Origin: Meconema thalassinum
Taxonomy: Eukaryota; Arthropoda; Insecta; Orthoptera; Tettigoniidae
Length of the DNA stretch: 64,000 nucleotides
Reading direction: 5' to 3'
NCBI GenBank assembly: GCA_946902985.2
Contig: OX336389.2
Location: 790,376,979-790,440,978, forward strand
The position numbers and the translations under genes were made by a program. The notes beneath the pieces are model-generated. The model was not told where the DNA came from. It saw only the letters and a program-made list of their open reading frames with translations, and did not search any database. Below are positions 11,084-19,832 of the stretch, piece by piece (position 1 is the first letter of the stretch; every line of letters starts with the position of its first letter).

Positions 11084-11748
11084 CTATTTGGATGAGTTTT
11101 GGTTTCTATTTACCAGCCTTAAACTAATATTACTTATGTTGTTCTCAATCACAGGGTGATAAAGCACCACTGAAGGGTTTTCGCCAATGATATAGCCACA
11201 GGGTGATGTGACAATGCAATCGTAGAGTGCATGGGATGGTTCTTGATTGGTGTGGACGTCGGTAATGATATTACACGAAACGGAGACGTGATGGTCTTCT
11301 ATCAATTTCACCTCGCGATCTGATTTATGTGTTTTGTTTGGTTCAAGTAATTGAGGCAAAAAGCCTAGTAATGGACCAATCGAATCTGGTTGTGACTTAA
11401 AATCATTCTTAACGGATGATAAAATACTGCAGCAATGAGTTCAAACTTTCATGTTCCCTCGAGAAACCTCTTTAAACCATATTGTTCCACGAGCACCTTG
11501 TAGATAAGTTCGTAAATATCGTCGAGAGTATACTTGCCAGGAGGTAGGGTTAACATAGAATCATCAAAGTAGAACTTGTCGTTGACGATTTCACGTATGT
11601 CGAAAATTCTGTTATAGCCTTCAAAGGATGCTAGTCCCAGTACGAAAGGTCTTTGTACCAATTCAACAGGAGGGTAAAAGTCGATGGTAACTTCAGCACC
11701 TTGTCCATGCACTGTAAAGGTTTTACCTACTGTTGTCATAATGCACAC
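11084..11748 (-). pseudogene. Minor capsid (vertex/penton-like) protein of the Polinton
   Basis: The gene starts at 11748 with MCIMTTVGKTFTVHGQG, then VTIDFYPPVELVQRPFVLGL, ASFEGYNRIFDI and LPPGKYTLDDIYELI. After a frameshift near 11440 it continues as SIGPLLGFLPQLLEPNKTHK, SDREVKLI and a C-terminal NNISNISLRLVNRNQ. The pattern of a short beta-rich N-terminus (VLGLASFEGYN) and a GFLPQLL...SD middle is one that I associate with a second structural protein of insect Polintons. Assignment to a vertex protein is inference. It overlaps the protease by 13 bp, and a decayed in-frame region around 11400-11450 separates the halves. Confidence 0.5.
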
Positions 11749-12092
11749 GTTCCCTCTTCGGTTGTGTTAAACTCTTGCACTCTTTTCTCATTGTAGTATA
11801 TTGTTGCACTGCTCTCTAAATAGTGAACAAGCTCTACGGGGGGAGGGAGATTTCCAAAATTGTCAAAGTACCACACAGTGGAACCATGTTTTACGTAGGC
11901 CACATAATGTGTCCCTGGACCATGACTATCATCTAAATTAATGCCAGCACGTTCCTGCTTCCATGGACGTAACAGTAATTGGTTAAGCACAGATACACCT
12001 CTAAAATGTGGAATATTTTGTTGCTTGTGGAGACAAATAAATGCCAAGTCCCTTTTTACACGGGGCCACCTTGAGGTTAACCCCCTTACCAT
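11736..12092 (-). CDS. PRO: Adenain-like cysteine protease (PRO) of the Polinton, C-terminus truncated
   Basis: The open frame of 118 codons carries LNQLLLRPWKQERAGINLDD, then SHGPGTHYVAYVKHGSTVW, YFDNFGNLPPPVELVHYL and IYYNEKRVQEFNT. GTH.VAY with the catalytic His, W.FD.FG with the acidic partner, and the Q before the last segment are the core of the Polinton/adenovirus maturation protease (Ulp1-like fold), which trims structural proteins in the particle. The family normally goes on through a CG-type loop with the nucleophilic cysteine. Here the frame ends EEGTCAL and stops within the start of the next gene, so a single Cys remains but its surroundings look deleted. Neighbours on both sides are structural genes on the same strand. 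Confidence 0.8.
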   Translation of the reverse strand: MVRGLTSRWPRVKRDLAFICLHKQQNIPHFRGVSVLNQLLLRPWKQERAGINLDDSHGPGTHYVAYVKHGSTVWYFDNFGNLPPPVELVHYLESSATIYYNEKRVQEFNTTEEGTCAL

Positions 12093-12371
12093 GAAGGTCT
12101 ATGGCTTCCGTGGTTTTATTATGTCTTTCACTCTCTTTTAATTGTAGTTTCGCCTCCTCAACGGCCCTAACTGTTCATGCTACTGCACTTGTTCACCGAG
12201 CAGGGATCCCACAGCAGCTAGACCAGCAAACAGAGCGGGTAAAATTCCCCACGTTTTGGAACAGGAATCACCCGGGCACGATTTAAAAATCATTTTTTTA
12301 CTTTTGGGATTAGTATGTAATCCTGCCGCTTGAAGCGTTTTTATTGACCAACACTTCATTTTTTTTATCAT
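12093..12371 (-). pseudogene. Hydrophobic small structural protein, pVI/pX-like position
   Basis: A segment starting MIKKMKCWSIKTLQAAG is followed by CSKTWGILPALFAGLAAVGS, a hydrophobic helix rich in Gly/Ala/Leu. One frame over come KTTEAIDLHGKGVNLK and a basic GLGIYLSPQ. A hydrophobic helix plus a basic end directly upstream of the protease is the arrangement of the membrane-active minor core/cement proteins of adenovirus-like particles. I infer that role from position and composition only. A frameshift near 12180 splits the two halves. Confidence 0.45.
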
Positions 12372-12574
12372 CGTGAGGCCACACGTGGAGCATCAAGAAT
12401 AGCTTTAAAGTCACTCATTTGCGACGGCTTTTATCACCACGTATCTTTGTTTCACCATGGTGGACAACCTTTCACATGCAAGTTTCAATCACAGCTAACA
12501 CTTTTCTGGAGGAAGAACCAGTTCACATTTTATTCAACGAGGCTCTATATTCAAGTTCTATGTGCAGCGGAAAA

Positions 12575-12862
12575 TCATTTATGTTTTCCCGCTTCTACTT
12601 CATCGAGTGTTAGCTTGAGTTGAAAGGATAATTTATCATCAGCTTTAACTCTCTGATGAAACAATAATGGAATAGCACCACCGTTTAAACGTATCAATAA
12701 ATGTCTTATATCTGGCATATATTTCATAATACGAATGGTTCCATCATATAGGAAGCGGTAAGTGGTAGATCCCGATCGTAGAACCAAGGAAAGTTCTTTA
12801 GTGTCTTTCACCGGCAATCGGTTTGTAATGTGAACTAGGATTAGGTGCGGTCGTGATTTCAT
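12575..12862 (-). CDS. Unnamed Polinton protein downstream of the fibre-like repeats
   Basis: Ninety-five codons without a stop run from MKSRPHLILVHITNRLPVK through LSLVLRSGSTTYRFLYDGTI, RIMKYMPDIRHLLIRLN, GGAIPLLFHQRVKADDKL and SFQLKLTLDEVEAGKHK. The alternation of hydrophobic and polar residues suggests beta-sandwich structure. It follows the fibre-like repeat region on the same strand within a few bases (the preceding frame ends at about 12870), so it may be the head domain of that protein, now frameshifted, or a separate gene. I do not recognise the family. Confidence 0.45.
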   Translation of the reverse strand: MKSRPHLILVHITNRLPVKDTKELSLVLRSGSTTYRFLYDGTIRIMKYMPDIRHLLIRLNGGAIPLLFHQRVKADDKLSFQLKLTLDEVEAGKHK

Positions 12863-12879
12863 TTGGATATATATTGTTT

Positions 12880-13430
12880 CACAAATTGTTTGGTTGTTAC
12901 GTCATGAGGTTTTGTGGGGTCTGAAACGTCGCCTAGTCGTCTTCGCTTCATCTGTATAGCCTTCTCCTCGATTTCACACACTTTTCCTATTTCAGAGGTA
13001 AAAACCGTTTTGTGCAAACATCTTAATCATCTTCAGGATCGGCGGCGTGTACAAGGTGGTTATCATTAGATGTATAACCATTTACAGTTAGGCTTGGCAC
13101 GATCCGATGTAGCTCATTCACTATTATCCACATAGTCATTTGTAGCAGCATCTGTATTGCCCGTGGGAAGAGGTAGCTGTGTTACTGGACGTTGCTGCAC
13201 ATCAAAAAGCATTATTCTTGTTCAGCATTACAGTGTGAACAGACTTGTAGGATTTAGTGCACACATCTTGATTATTCATGGGGTTAGCCACGTTAAATAT
13301 TCGTTTATTCTGCATGTCATAATCTCGTTTGATACGTCGTAAGCTGTATGTATCAACATAATTTTTAGTACATGCAACTGTAGAGACTTGTGGATTTTTC
13401 ACATGGGTTAACCGCATTCCTTTCAAGTCA
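12880..13430 (-). pseudogene. Fibre-like protein with repeated TK.YVD motifs
   Basis: At least four to five degenerate copies of one module can be read on the minus strand. They are DLKGMRLTHVKNPQVST with CTKNYVD (about 13420-13345), DMQNKRIFNVANPMNNQDV with CTKSY (about 13340-13265), LPTGNTDAATNDYVD (about 13190-13130), DNHLVHAADPEDD with CTKRF (about 13080-13005) and KRRRLGDVSDPTKPHDV with TTKQFV (about 12960-12880). The pattern [KR]R[IL]..V..P....D..TK.YV is the module of trimeric phage and virus tail-fibre shafts. The 13426-13202 portion is open for 74 codons; the rest has stops and frame changes. In the element it would form a receptor-binding fibre; that is inference. Confidence 0.6.
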
Positions 13431-13439
13431 TAATCACCC

Positions 13440-14618
13440 TATCTAGTGGGAGGTATAACAGAAACGTCAACGTAGTGTTCTGCCCTTTTCGTGGGGGTTG
13501 AACTAGGGGATGAGTATGGGAGGAGGGTGGTGTGCAGCTAGGGAAAGTTTAGCGGATGGGCAGAATCGTCGGATGGGTGCTGGAAAGTGTTGAGGGTGTA
13601 GGGGGGAGATCTACGTCGAAGGATCACAATTACGGGACTCACCCTCGGGCGGAAGACAATACTTGGCAATCTAAAGTGAAGCGAGCGAAGCTAAGATTTA
13701 CTGACGACGCTGTGTTGCGACCAGTGGGCGCGCGTGCTTGCTAGTGGGCAAGGTCGGCTGTCATAAACAAACTGATAACGCTCATCCAGCGCTCTTGTGT
13801 ATGAGAGAGGTGTGGTAGGGAAGCAGGCCGTATAGTAGAGAGAGGACGTCAAAAAAATCGGGCGTTAATAATAAAAGTGTACTATTTTACTAATGCTTTT
13901 GTGTAAGTGCAGGTGCTCTTCCCTGAAGATGGGGATAGCTTCAATTAAATGTGTTTACAGTGTAATTAGGTGTGGCAATTGGGAAGGATGACAATTAAGT
14001 ATTAGGAGCCTGAGACGTACACACTTACCTGAGGTACGGAGATGGCGATATTCATTCGGGCAGCAACACTAGAGGCGACAGACACCCTCTCCTGTTTCGG
14101 AAGGTTATTTATGTATTTTCATACTGCTGACTTGTGAGTTTACACCTAGCTGTCTTGGTAGCCGGTTTCCTGTGTTCATGTTTATGAAGTGTTGTAAGGG
14201 TTTATGCAAGAGATGTACCTCTGCTAGCTTGCGTAGTAAGAAGTGTGTTGTTGCTGCTGTTGCTTACAGCCTAGGGGTAGTTGAAGGGTGAAATGGTGTA
14301 GGGTGTTGGGCAGATAGGCGTAGATAGCAGGGGTGTGTTTATGGATAATTATAGATGTAGAGTTAGCTGTAGATTTACTTGTAGGTTCGTTGGCGTATGT
14401 GACTATATCTCTTAAGGGCGCTTAGGGCCCTTAGGGCCCTAACAATAGTGTTTATTTGCAGGATATGTATCTTGTTTCGGATTATTTAATGAGATGGCCG
14501 TGGCCTAAGTTACCGTTGCTCGTCCAAACACGTCCATGGTTAGACTGCCCCTGTAACAGTCCTTGGTTCCATGTACTGTATATAGAGACTGTACTAGAAT
14601 ATTTTACGATTAGTTGCT
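13440..14618. other. Divergent intergenic region of the Polinton
   Basis: About 1.2 kb lie between minus-strand structural genes and plus-strand ATPase. I see no polymerase or other recognisable protein in it. It may hold a bidirectional promoter region. A short palindromic-looking TTAGGGCCCTTAGGGCCC occurs near 14425. Confidence 0.45.
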
Positions 14619-15668
14619 ATGAAGATTATTAAGCAACAACACTCCCTCCCAGTGGAAGACTTGGTTTCACACCTCTTTTCAACATCGTCTAAACAACGTC
14701 ACTCCTCACTCCTACCATCTTCTATTCGCTGTCTCTTTGTTGGACCCTCAGAATGTGCTTACCCTCATCACTGCTTTGAACGGTGTGCGCTTTCAAAATA
14801 TTTATATTTTCGCCAAATCGCTCTACCAACCACTCTATGTCTTTTTGGAACAGGTGATGATGGGTCTTTACCACGATAACACCGGGTGAGTTAGCCGTGG
14901 TCGTTACGGCATGGCTGCAGGCAGTTGCTCACATCCAGGAGGCGAGGAGGTTCGAATCCCCCCGCCGGCAACCTTGAAGATGGTCTTCTGTGGTTTCCCG
15001 TCTTCCTTCCAGGCAAATGCCGGGGTTGGTCCCTAACTATAGGCCACAGCCGGTACCTTCCAACTCCTAGTCCTTACATTCACACTTTCCTCCCCAAACA
15101 ACATTCCACACGTGACGGTACATGTAGCTCACCCCATGGGTGTCCGCGTAGAAGCAGATACAAAATCTGGCGAGCTGAACATGTCCTTGGACACTCCCGG
15201 CACAAAAAGCCATACGCTAAAAAAACACGAAAACATGAGCTACTTAATCTTTACAGCACATGAAGATGTTATCTCTCCGGACAGTGTTCGCCCTGAAACA
15301 CTCATGATTTTTGTTGAAGTGTCTACAGAACGATAGGCCATTATCCCAGCCTACTTTAGCATGGGACGACATAAGCATATTGACTGTTCTATCTCCGTCA
15401 AACCTATTCACGAATATCTAAACAGTTAATTCATGATAATACCACTGTGATTGTTCTCTTTCGTCAAGATGAACGAAACATGCGTCACGTGTATGATGAT
15501 CATGTAAACACCAATATGACCATTCACACCTTTACTGAGTTGAGCGCCAATTGTTGGAATGCTCACCATCATGCCTGTCTTGTTATTGATAAGCAGAATG
15601 ATATTAACCAAGGACGCTACTGCATGGAGTTTTACCATTTTATCATTTTTAAGGGGCAACATTTTGTA
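14619..15668 (+). pseudogene. Packaging ATPase (FtsK/HerA type) of the Polinton, split by a SINE
   Basis: The N-terminal part (14619-14880) reads HSLPVEDLVSHLFS and LLPSSIRCLFVGPS, where the family has a Walker A loop. Here GPS is followed by ECAYPHH and a frame change, so the P-loop lysine is gone. After the frame change comes LTLITALNGVRFQNIYIFAK. The C-terminal part (15226-15668) has SPDSVRPETLMIFVEVS, the Walker B strand with its usual DD replaced by VE, then a TAG. It continues with YFSMGRHKHID, VIVLFRQDERNMRHVYDDHV and CWNAHHHACLVIDKQND. The two parts abut at a 9-bp duplication around a SINE (14881-15225). In the element this enzyme would pump DNA into capsids. Walker A loss, Walker B change, stops and the insertion all kill it. 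Confidence 0.8.
14881..15225 (+). mobile_element. tRNA-derived SINE (family A) inside the ATPase gene
   Basis: It starts ACCGGGTGAGTTAGCCGTGG, which includes an A-box-like stretch, and has a B box GGTTCGAATCCCC. The body matches the second copy at 37008-37337 closely and ends in an A-rich tail. Flanking 9-bp duplications CACGATAAC (14872-14880) and CACGAAAAC (15226-15234) differ by one base and mark target-primed insertion. Confidence 0.9.
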
Positions 15669-15689
15669 TGATACGTCACTTGTTCAAAC

Positions 15690-16110
15690 GCCGTGACATC
15701 AACAACAGAGTGTCAGTTAAATAAACACATTATTCAGGCTCAGGATACTCTTCGCCGGACGTTTCGTGAATTAAAATGTGCACGTGCTGATAGTGAGTTG
15801 TTTGTTGAAAAACATTTAACACCTCCTCTGAAAGCTATATTAAAGCACTCCTCCACATTTGAAAAGCCAACAACACTATCTGACAACGCAGACCATCCAA
15901 GAAATTGCAGTGGAAGAGAAAGAACAAGAGGATGATGATGATGATGTTGATGAAGTGTTTACACCGGTAAAATCATCACCACTCTCTCAGTTTCTGAAAA
16001 CATCAGTGATTGTAGAAACACCTTCAACTTCTAGAGAACCAACTCTATCAGAAACCTTGTCTACACCTGAGTATAAAGCCCAGAAAAGAAGCATTCGGGT
16101 AAAGAATTAA
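15690..16110 (+). pseudogene. Coiled-coil/acidic Polinton protein
   Basis: Starting near 15693 the frame reads TECQLNKHIIQAQDTLRRTF, then RELKCARADSELFVEKHL, a helical, heptad-like segment. A frame change near 15860 leads to TIQEIAVEEKEQEDDDDD, then DEVFTPVKSSPLSQFLKTSV and a basic end, RSIRVKN. The second half (15859-16110) is open to its stop. Its TTQTIQEI...DEVF.P.K...LSQFLKT portion is homologous to the tail of the zinc-finger pseudogene at 6803-7395. The family is common beside Polinton integrases, but I do not know its function. It lies 22 bp after the ATPase stop and just before the next ORF, consistent with one transcription unit. Confidence 0.55.
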
Positions 16111-16112
16111 GG

Positions 16113-17057
16113 AGCTTTAGTGTCACCCTACCTCAAAGATCTATTTACTAAAAGGACAGATACTACCTATGGCGTTTACTATTAACAAGATTGTTTTCGA
16201 ATTGGTGATTCCAATATCAAGTTTGCTGATAATGTGCTTATCATTAAATATATAAAAATATATATTAATATATAAATTAACATCAGGCCGTTTGGAACTT
16301 TTATTTTCACGTACCCCTCTTTCAGATGACTATACCCATAATGATCTCATAACGTATAAAACCATCTTAATGACTACAAATGCTTATAGACGGGGATATA
16401 AGCTCTCTGAAGTGGATAATGCTAATAAGAAGTATTGAGTATAGAACCACTATATCAAAACTGTTTACAACCTCTGAGAGTGTTCGCCGTAAAACATCAG
16501 CCTCAGGTGTTGCGTTTACGAAATTAAAACCACTCGTTGATGTAACCTACTGGAATGATCGTAATACATTGGTCAAACGCCTACAGCCTTAACATGCCTC
16601 TAAACAAGCTGGTCGTACTGGTCATGAAGGTAATAATAAATAATAAATATCGTATGGCCTTGGGTGCCGGGTGCAAGCGTTGTTATTTGACACCCAGAGG
16701 GTAGCTTGCATGTCGAATTTCGCTGTTGCTTGAAACACTATGAAAGTCAAGGAGGTTAGATATCTAAACTCCTTGAACAATATAGCGCTTTCTAGTAGAG
16801 AGATGAGGAACTTTGTGTTGGCGGAAACTCCAGAGATTAATTTTGCCATTATGAACACGGCCTACTGAATTCAAATGCGTTCTTTGACATGCGTGGCGTA
16901 ATTTTTGCCGCCTTTCAAAAATCACTTAACACGGCCTGGAGCGAACCTGTATGCTTGGGGTTAGTAGACCGACACGTTAACCTCTCACCCACCGTGGCAT
17001 GTAGGTGAACTATTAGAAATAGAAGAGGAGCTTCGTCATGCTGGTATTATCATGTAA
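16113..17057 (+). pseudogene. Conserved Polinton ORF next to integrase (GLWELL family), interrupted
   Basis: Fragments in order: VSPYLKDLFTKRTDTTYGVYY, a stop, FRIGDSNIKFADNVLIIK, then after an AT-rich patch GLWELLFS near 16290 (with frame change) and TPLSDDYTHNDLITYKTILM. These are followed by TTNAYRRGYKLSEVDNANKK, YRTTISKLFTTSE, VDVTYWNDRNTLVKRLQP and, past an insertion of about 370 bp, LLEIEEELRHAGIIM with a stop at 17055. This order is that of a protein regularly found upstream of Polinton integrases in insects and Hydra; I know no biochemical function for it. Multiple stops make it dead. Confidence 0.65.
16632..16998. repeat. Foreign insertion splitting the GLWELL-family ORF
   Basis: The reading frame upstream breaks at GHEGNN (about 16638) and resumes with LLEIEEELRHAG at about 17010. 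The sequence between has no Polinton character and contains GTATGGCCTTGGGTGCCGGG, which looks like a dispersed insect repeat. Possible imperfect duplications CATGAAGGTAA / CATGTAGGTGAA flank it. Element type unknown. Confidence 0.45.
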
Positions 17058-17079
17058 TGGGTCAACGTAGCAACACCCC

Positions 17080-17704
17080 ATCGCCTGTTTAAACGGCCAT
17101 TGCTCATGAGTTAAATAGACCGGCTCGTCGCCTCTACCGTACGTCATGTCATTACACGAGGAGTTCAAGATTTGTGGCAAGATGATTTGTTTGAAATTAT
17201 TCCCTATGCTAACGCTAATGATGGTGTACGCTATCTGCTCGCCGTTATTGACGTCTACTCAAAAATGGCATTTGCTGAACCGGTGAGTCGTAAGTCAGGT
17301 CCTCTAGTCACCGCTGAATTCAAGAATATCATTCAATGATCTAAACGACAACCTCATCTGCACCAAACAGATCAAGGGAAAGAGTTTTTCAACGCTACGC
17401 TCTCTAGCTTTCTCAAAACATATGGTATCCACCACTATTCTACCTATAGTAATCTAAAGGCTAATGTGGTGAAACCTTTCAATCGAAATTTGAAGACTAA
17501 CATGTGGCGGGAATTTACAGCAAGGGAAACCTATCGCTGGCATAACCTTGTGGACAGCTTAGTGGTGCAGTATAATGATATCAAACTTGGAACCATCAAC
17601 ATGAAACCACGTCTGGTAACAAAAGATATTCCACAGCTAGATAAACATTTTAACCCCATCAAAACTGCAGATTCACGACAACATCGCTATCATGCGATAT
17701 CATG
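17080..17704 (+). pseudogene. INT: Retroviral-type integrase (INT) of the Polinton, catalytic Glu lost
   Basis: The core reads RGVQDLWQDDLFEIIPY with the first catalytic Asp, VRYLLAVIDVYSKMAFAEPV, then after a TGA the second Asp in LHQTDQGKEFFN. HHYSTYSNLKANVVKPFNR follows and a C-terminal HNLVDSLVVQYND with MKPRLVTKDIPQLDKHF. In Polinton and retroviral integrases the third catalytic residue is the Glu of a VVERFNR-like motif; here it reads VVKPFNR (codon AAA). Two in-frame stops (TAA near 17115 and TGA near 17338) also break the frame. The enzyme would join element ends to host DNA with a 5-6 bp stagger. The final 79 codons (17466-17704) are open. It is the rightmost identifiable gene of the element; I could not find the terminal inverted repeat beyond it. 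Confidence 0.9.
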
Positions 17705-17714
17705 ATCATTAAGC

Positions 17715-17880
17715 ACCGTAAGTTTGGATATGTGTGGAAACTATCTGATAACATGTGTCACTGTGGTTGCTGTACTAGTGTGTCATTCGTAATTGTGATA
17801 AGATTGGGATTGGACGTGGCTGTGGCCTTAAGCTAGACACCATTACCTAATTGAATCGGGCCATACTGAAAGGACCTCAG
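17715..17880 (-). repeat. SINE fragment (family B tail)
   Basis: On the minus strand it carries the GGCCACGGCC... and CCAATCCCAATC-type body seen at 31740, 47380 and 63850, in a diverged form. It follows the integrase directly. Confidence 0.55.
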
Positions 17881-18144
17881 TCCAGTTGAGTGAGTATTGA
17901 GTAAAAAAACACGTTTAATTCTCATAGATTTAATCTTTAGTTTTAAAAAGCCATCCAACATTATGCTGAATATAATTTCATAATAAAACTTGACATTCTA
18001 ATGTTTACTTAGTGTCATACGATTTTTATTTTTGTCTATACCAGAATACACAGAAAGTCCACCGAGATCCAGAAGGGGTGGACCTTACACATTCACAATT
18101 AGTAGAAAAGAATAATGCCATGTATTATCAGATATTACTCACTC

Positions 18145-18460
18145 ACTCACTCAGAAGGCTTCTATGGCACACGAAGATCCCGCGCCGATCTTACAAAATG
18201 CCTGCACTGAACTCTTAATTTGGGCGAGTTCTTGCCAATTGTCCACATTCAGATGTATTCAAAGTTTAGAAATTTCTTTCTACAAGGAAATTCGTGGTCT
18301 TCCTACTGTCCTTTTTCCTCTTGATTCTTCTTTAAGGATTTGCAAGATCATCCTATCATCTCCCATCCTTAATAAATGAACAGCCCTTTGGAGTCTTCTG
18401 GAGATATTAGAGTTAAAAATACAAATGTCGTCATATGATATTCTAAGTATCCCATTCCCA
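18145..18460 (-). pseudogene. C-terminal tail of a non-LTR retrotransposon reverse transcriptase
   Basis: On the minus strand the frame reads NSNISRRLQRAVHLLRMGDD, RMILQILKEESRGKRTVGRP, then RISL, a stop, KEISKL and, after another stop, NVDNWQELAQIKSSVQ. The R.LQ..GH.LRM.D.R...Q.......G.R..GRP..R pattern followed by W...A..R..W is the usual end of ORF2 of insect non-LTR retrotransposons (endonuclease/reverse transcriptase proteins). Only the last hundred residues are left and the frame has stops. The upstream portion was probably separated by the SINE at 18496-18726, whose duplication lies directly next to this fragment. Confidence 0.6.
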
Positions 18461-18495
18461 TATTCACACGGCCAACAGGTCCTTTCAAGTCTTGT

Positions 18496-18726
18496 AAATA
18501 ATAATGTTATTGGTTTTACGCCCCTTTTAACTTATGTGGCTTTTGGAGACGCCGGGGTGCCAGAATTTTGTCCCGAAGGAGATCTTTAACGTACCAGTAA
18601 ATCTACTGACACGGCTCCCTCACATTAGCGCACCCTCAAATGCCAGCTGACTGCGCCAGGATACGAACCTGCAACCTTGGGCCCAGCAAGCGAGAACGTT
18701 ACCGCTGAGCCACGCAGCCAGCCTTT
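18496..18726 (-). mobile_element. tRNA-derived SINE (family C), full copy
   Basis: On the minus strand it begins GGCTGCGTGGCTCAGCGGTA (A box) with B box GGTTCGTATCC and a body ending in ATTATTATT-like tail. Perfect 13-bp duplications TTTCAAGTCTTGT lie at 18483-18495 and 18727-18739. It contains no protein. Confidence 0.92.
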
Positions 18727-18739
18727 TTTCAAGTCTTGT

Positions 18740-19120
18740 GGAAGAACACTTAGTCGTTTTCATTTTCATCAACTGGCCGTGCACACTGCTCATAATAAAA
18801 TTGTTTATACTCCTCAGGTACGCCTATGTAACGAAACAGTTTTTTTACGCCACTCAATTTGGCAGATTATATCGGGACACATCCTGTTGGGTACGCTAGG
18901 TAGGACTACAGGTCGTCCGGGTTGAGCCAGTCGGAAAGTATGTCCTTCAATGAAGTATCTGACAACAATGCAACCCTGCAACGTGTTGTCATGAATTGCA
19001 TAAACTGCTTACGTTAACTTGCATTTCCTGGTCTCGAGGAATGCTTCTCTTTGCAGTTTCCTCCGATACACAAGCCTTCTTATAGAAGATTTGCCAGAAA
19101 GTTTTAAAATCAACAAGCTG
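18740..19120. other. Gene-free stretch
   Basis: I see no recognisable protein or RNA gene. It may contain the remote upstream part of the non-LTR retrotransposon fragment in decayed form. Confidence 0.35.
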
Positions 19121-19290
19121 TTCAGTAAAGAACCTATTGCCTACTTTCTCCTAAATCCATGGGTAGAGTTATAACTCTTTGTCCTTTTCAAGGAGTATAA
19201 TGTTGAATGTTGGTTGAATAGCTTGTTGAAATACAACGTGCTGCATAAAGAGATATTATACGTTGATTGATTGTATCCTCACCTGAATTA
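19121..19290 (+). repeat. Dispersed repeat shared with 62978-63145
   Basis: Begins TTCAGTAAAGAACCTATTGC and contains CTTTGTCCTTTTCAA.GAGTATAA and GTTGAAATACAACGTGCT. The same sequence, with small differences, stands at 62978-63145. In both copies CCTCACC(T/A)GAATTATA follows. Element class unknown. Confidence 0.75.
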
Positions 19291-19600
19291 TATATACACA
19301 CACTTATACAGCCGTCACAATAATACAGTTTATCAGACAAAATACAACACCCACCCAAGTACACGGGGCTAAATGACCATGATGGCCATGCATCTCAAAT
19401 GAAACAACAACAAAAACAGCTTCTTATCCAAATCCATCCTCGTATAAAGGTACACTCACTAGTAAGCCTAAAGGCATCAGAGTGACTCAGGTTATCAGAC
19501 AACTTCTACACACACCCAAGTACACGGGCCTACAAGGCCATGATGCCGCGAAACCCCTAGAGAATCAACAAGAAACACAACAACAACAACAATAGACTCT
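19290..19600 (+). repeat. Two SINE family B 3' ends with CAA tails
   Basis: Both segments (19275-19420 and 19465-19592) carry a CAGACAA...CACCCAAGTACACGGG body and a (CAA)n tail, as at 21800-21895. They are 5'-truncated copies in plus orientation. Confidence 0.7.
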
Positions 19601-19774
19601 ACCGTGGATCAAGGACAACGCATATTAATCGTTGTAGTCGAGTGTTGAAATATGTGGTGTTATAAGTATATATATAATATTTTCGATTGCAAATACACAC
19701 TATATATGCTTAACATCATAACGTGTGAGTAGTTAAAAATCAATAAATACCAAAATAACGAAGTAAAAATATTT

Positions 19775-19832
19775 GAATCCACGAACCCCCAGGCTATGAG
19801 TCCAGGTCGCTACCACTACGCCACAGATGCCG
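19775..19832 (-). repeat. tRNA-like SINE head fragment
   Basis: On the minus strand GGCATCTGTGGCGTAGTGGT has an A-box form and GGGGGTTCGTGGATTC a B-box form. No cloverleaf with a normal anticodon arm and CCA-side stem could be drawn, so this is read as a SINE head and not a tRNA gene. Confidence 0.5.

Noticed and set aside
14925..15336. Open frames across the SINE, one joined to ATPase sequence
   Set aside because: The first part is SINE sequence that also occurs at 37031-37366; only the part after 15226 is protein-derived.
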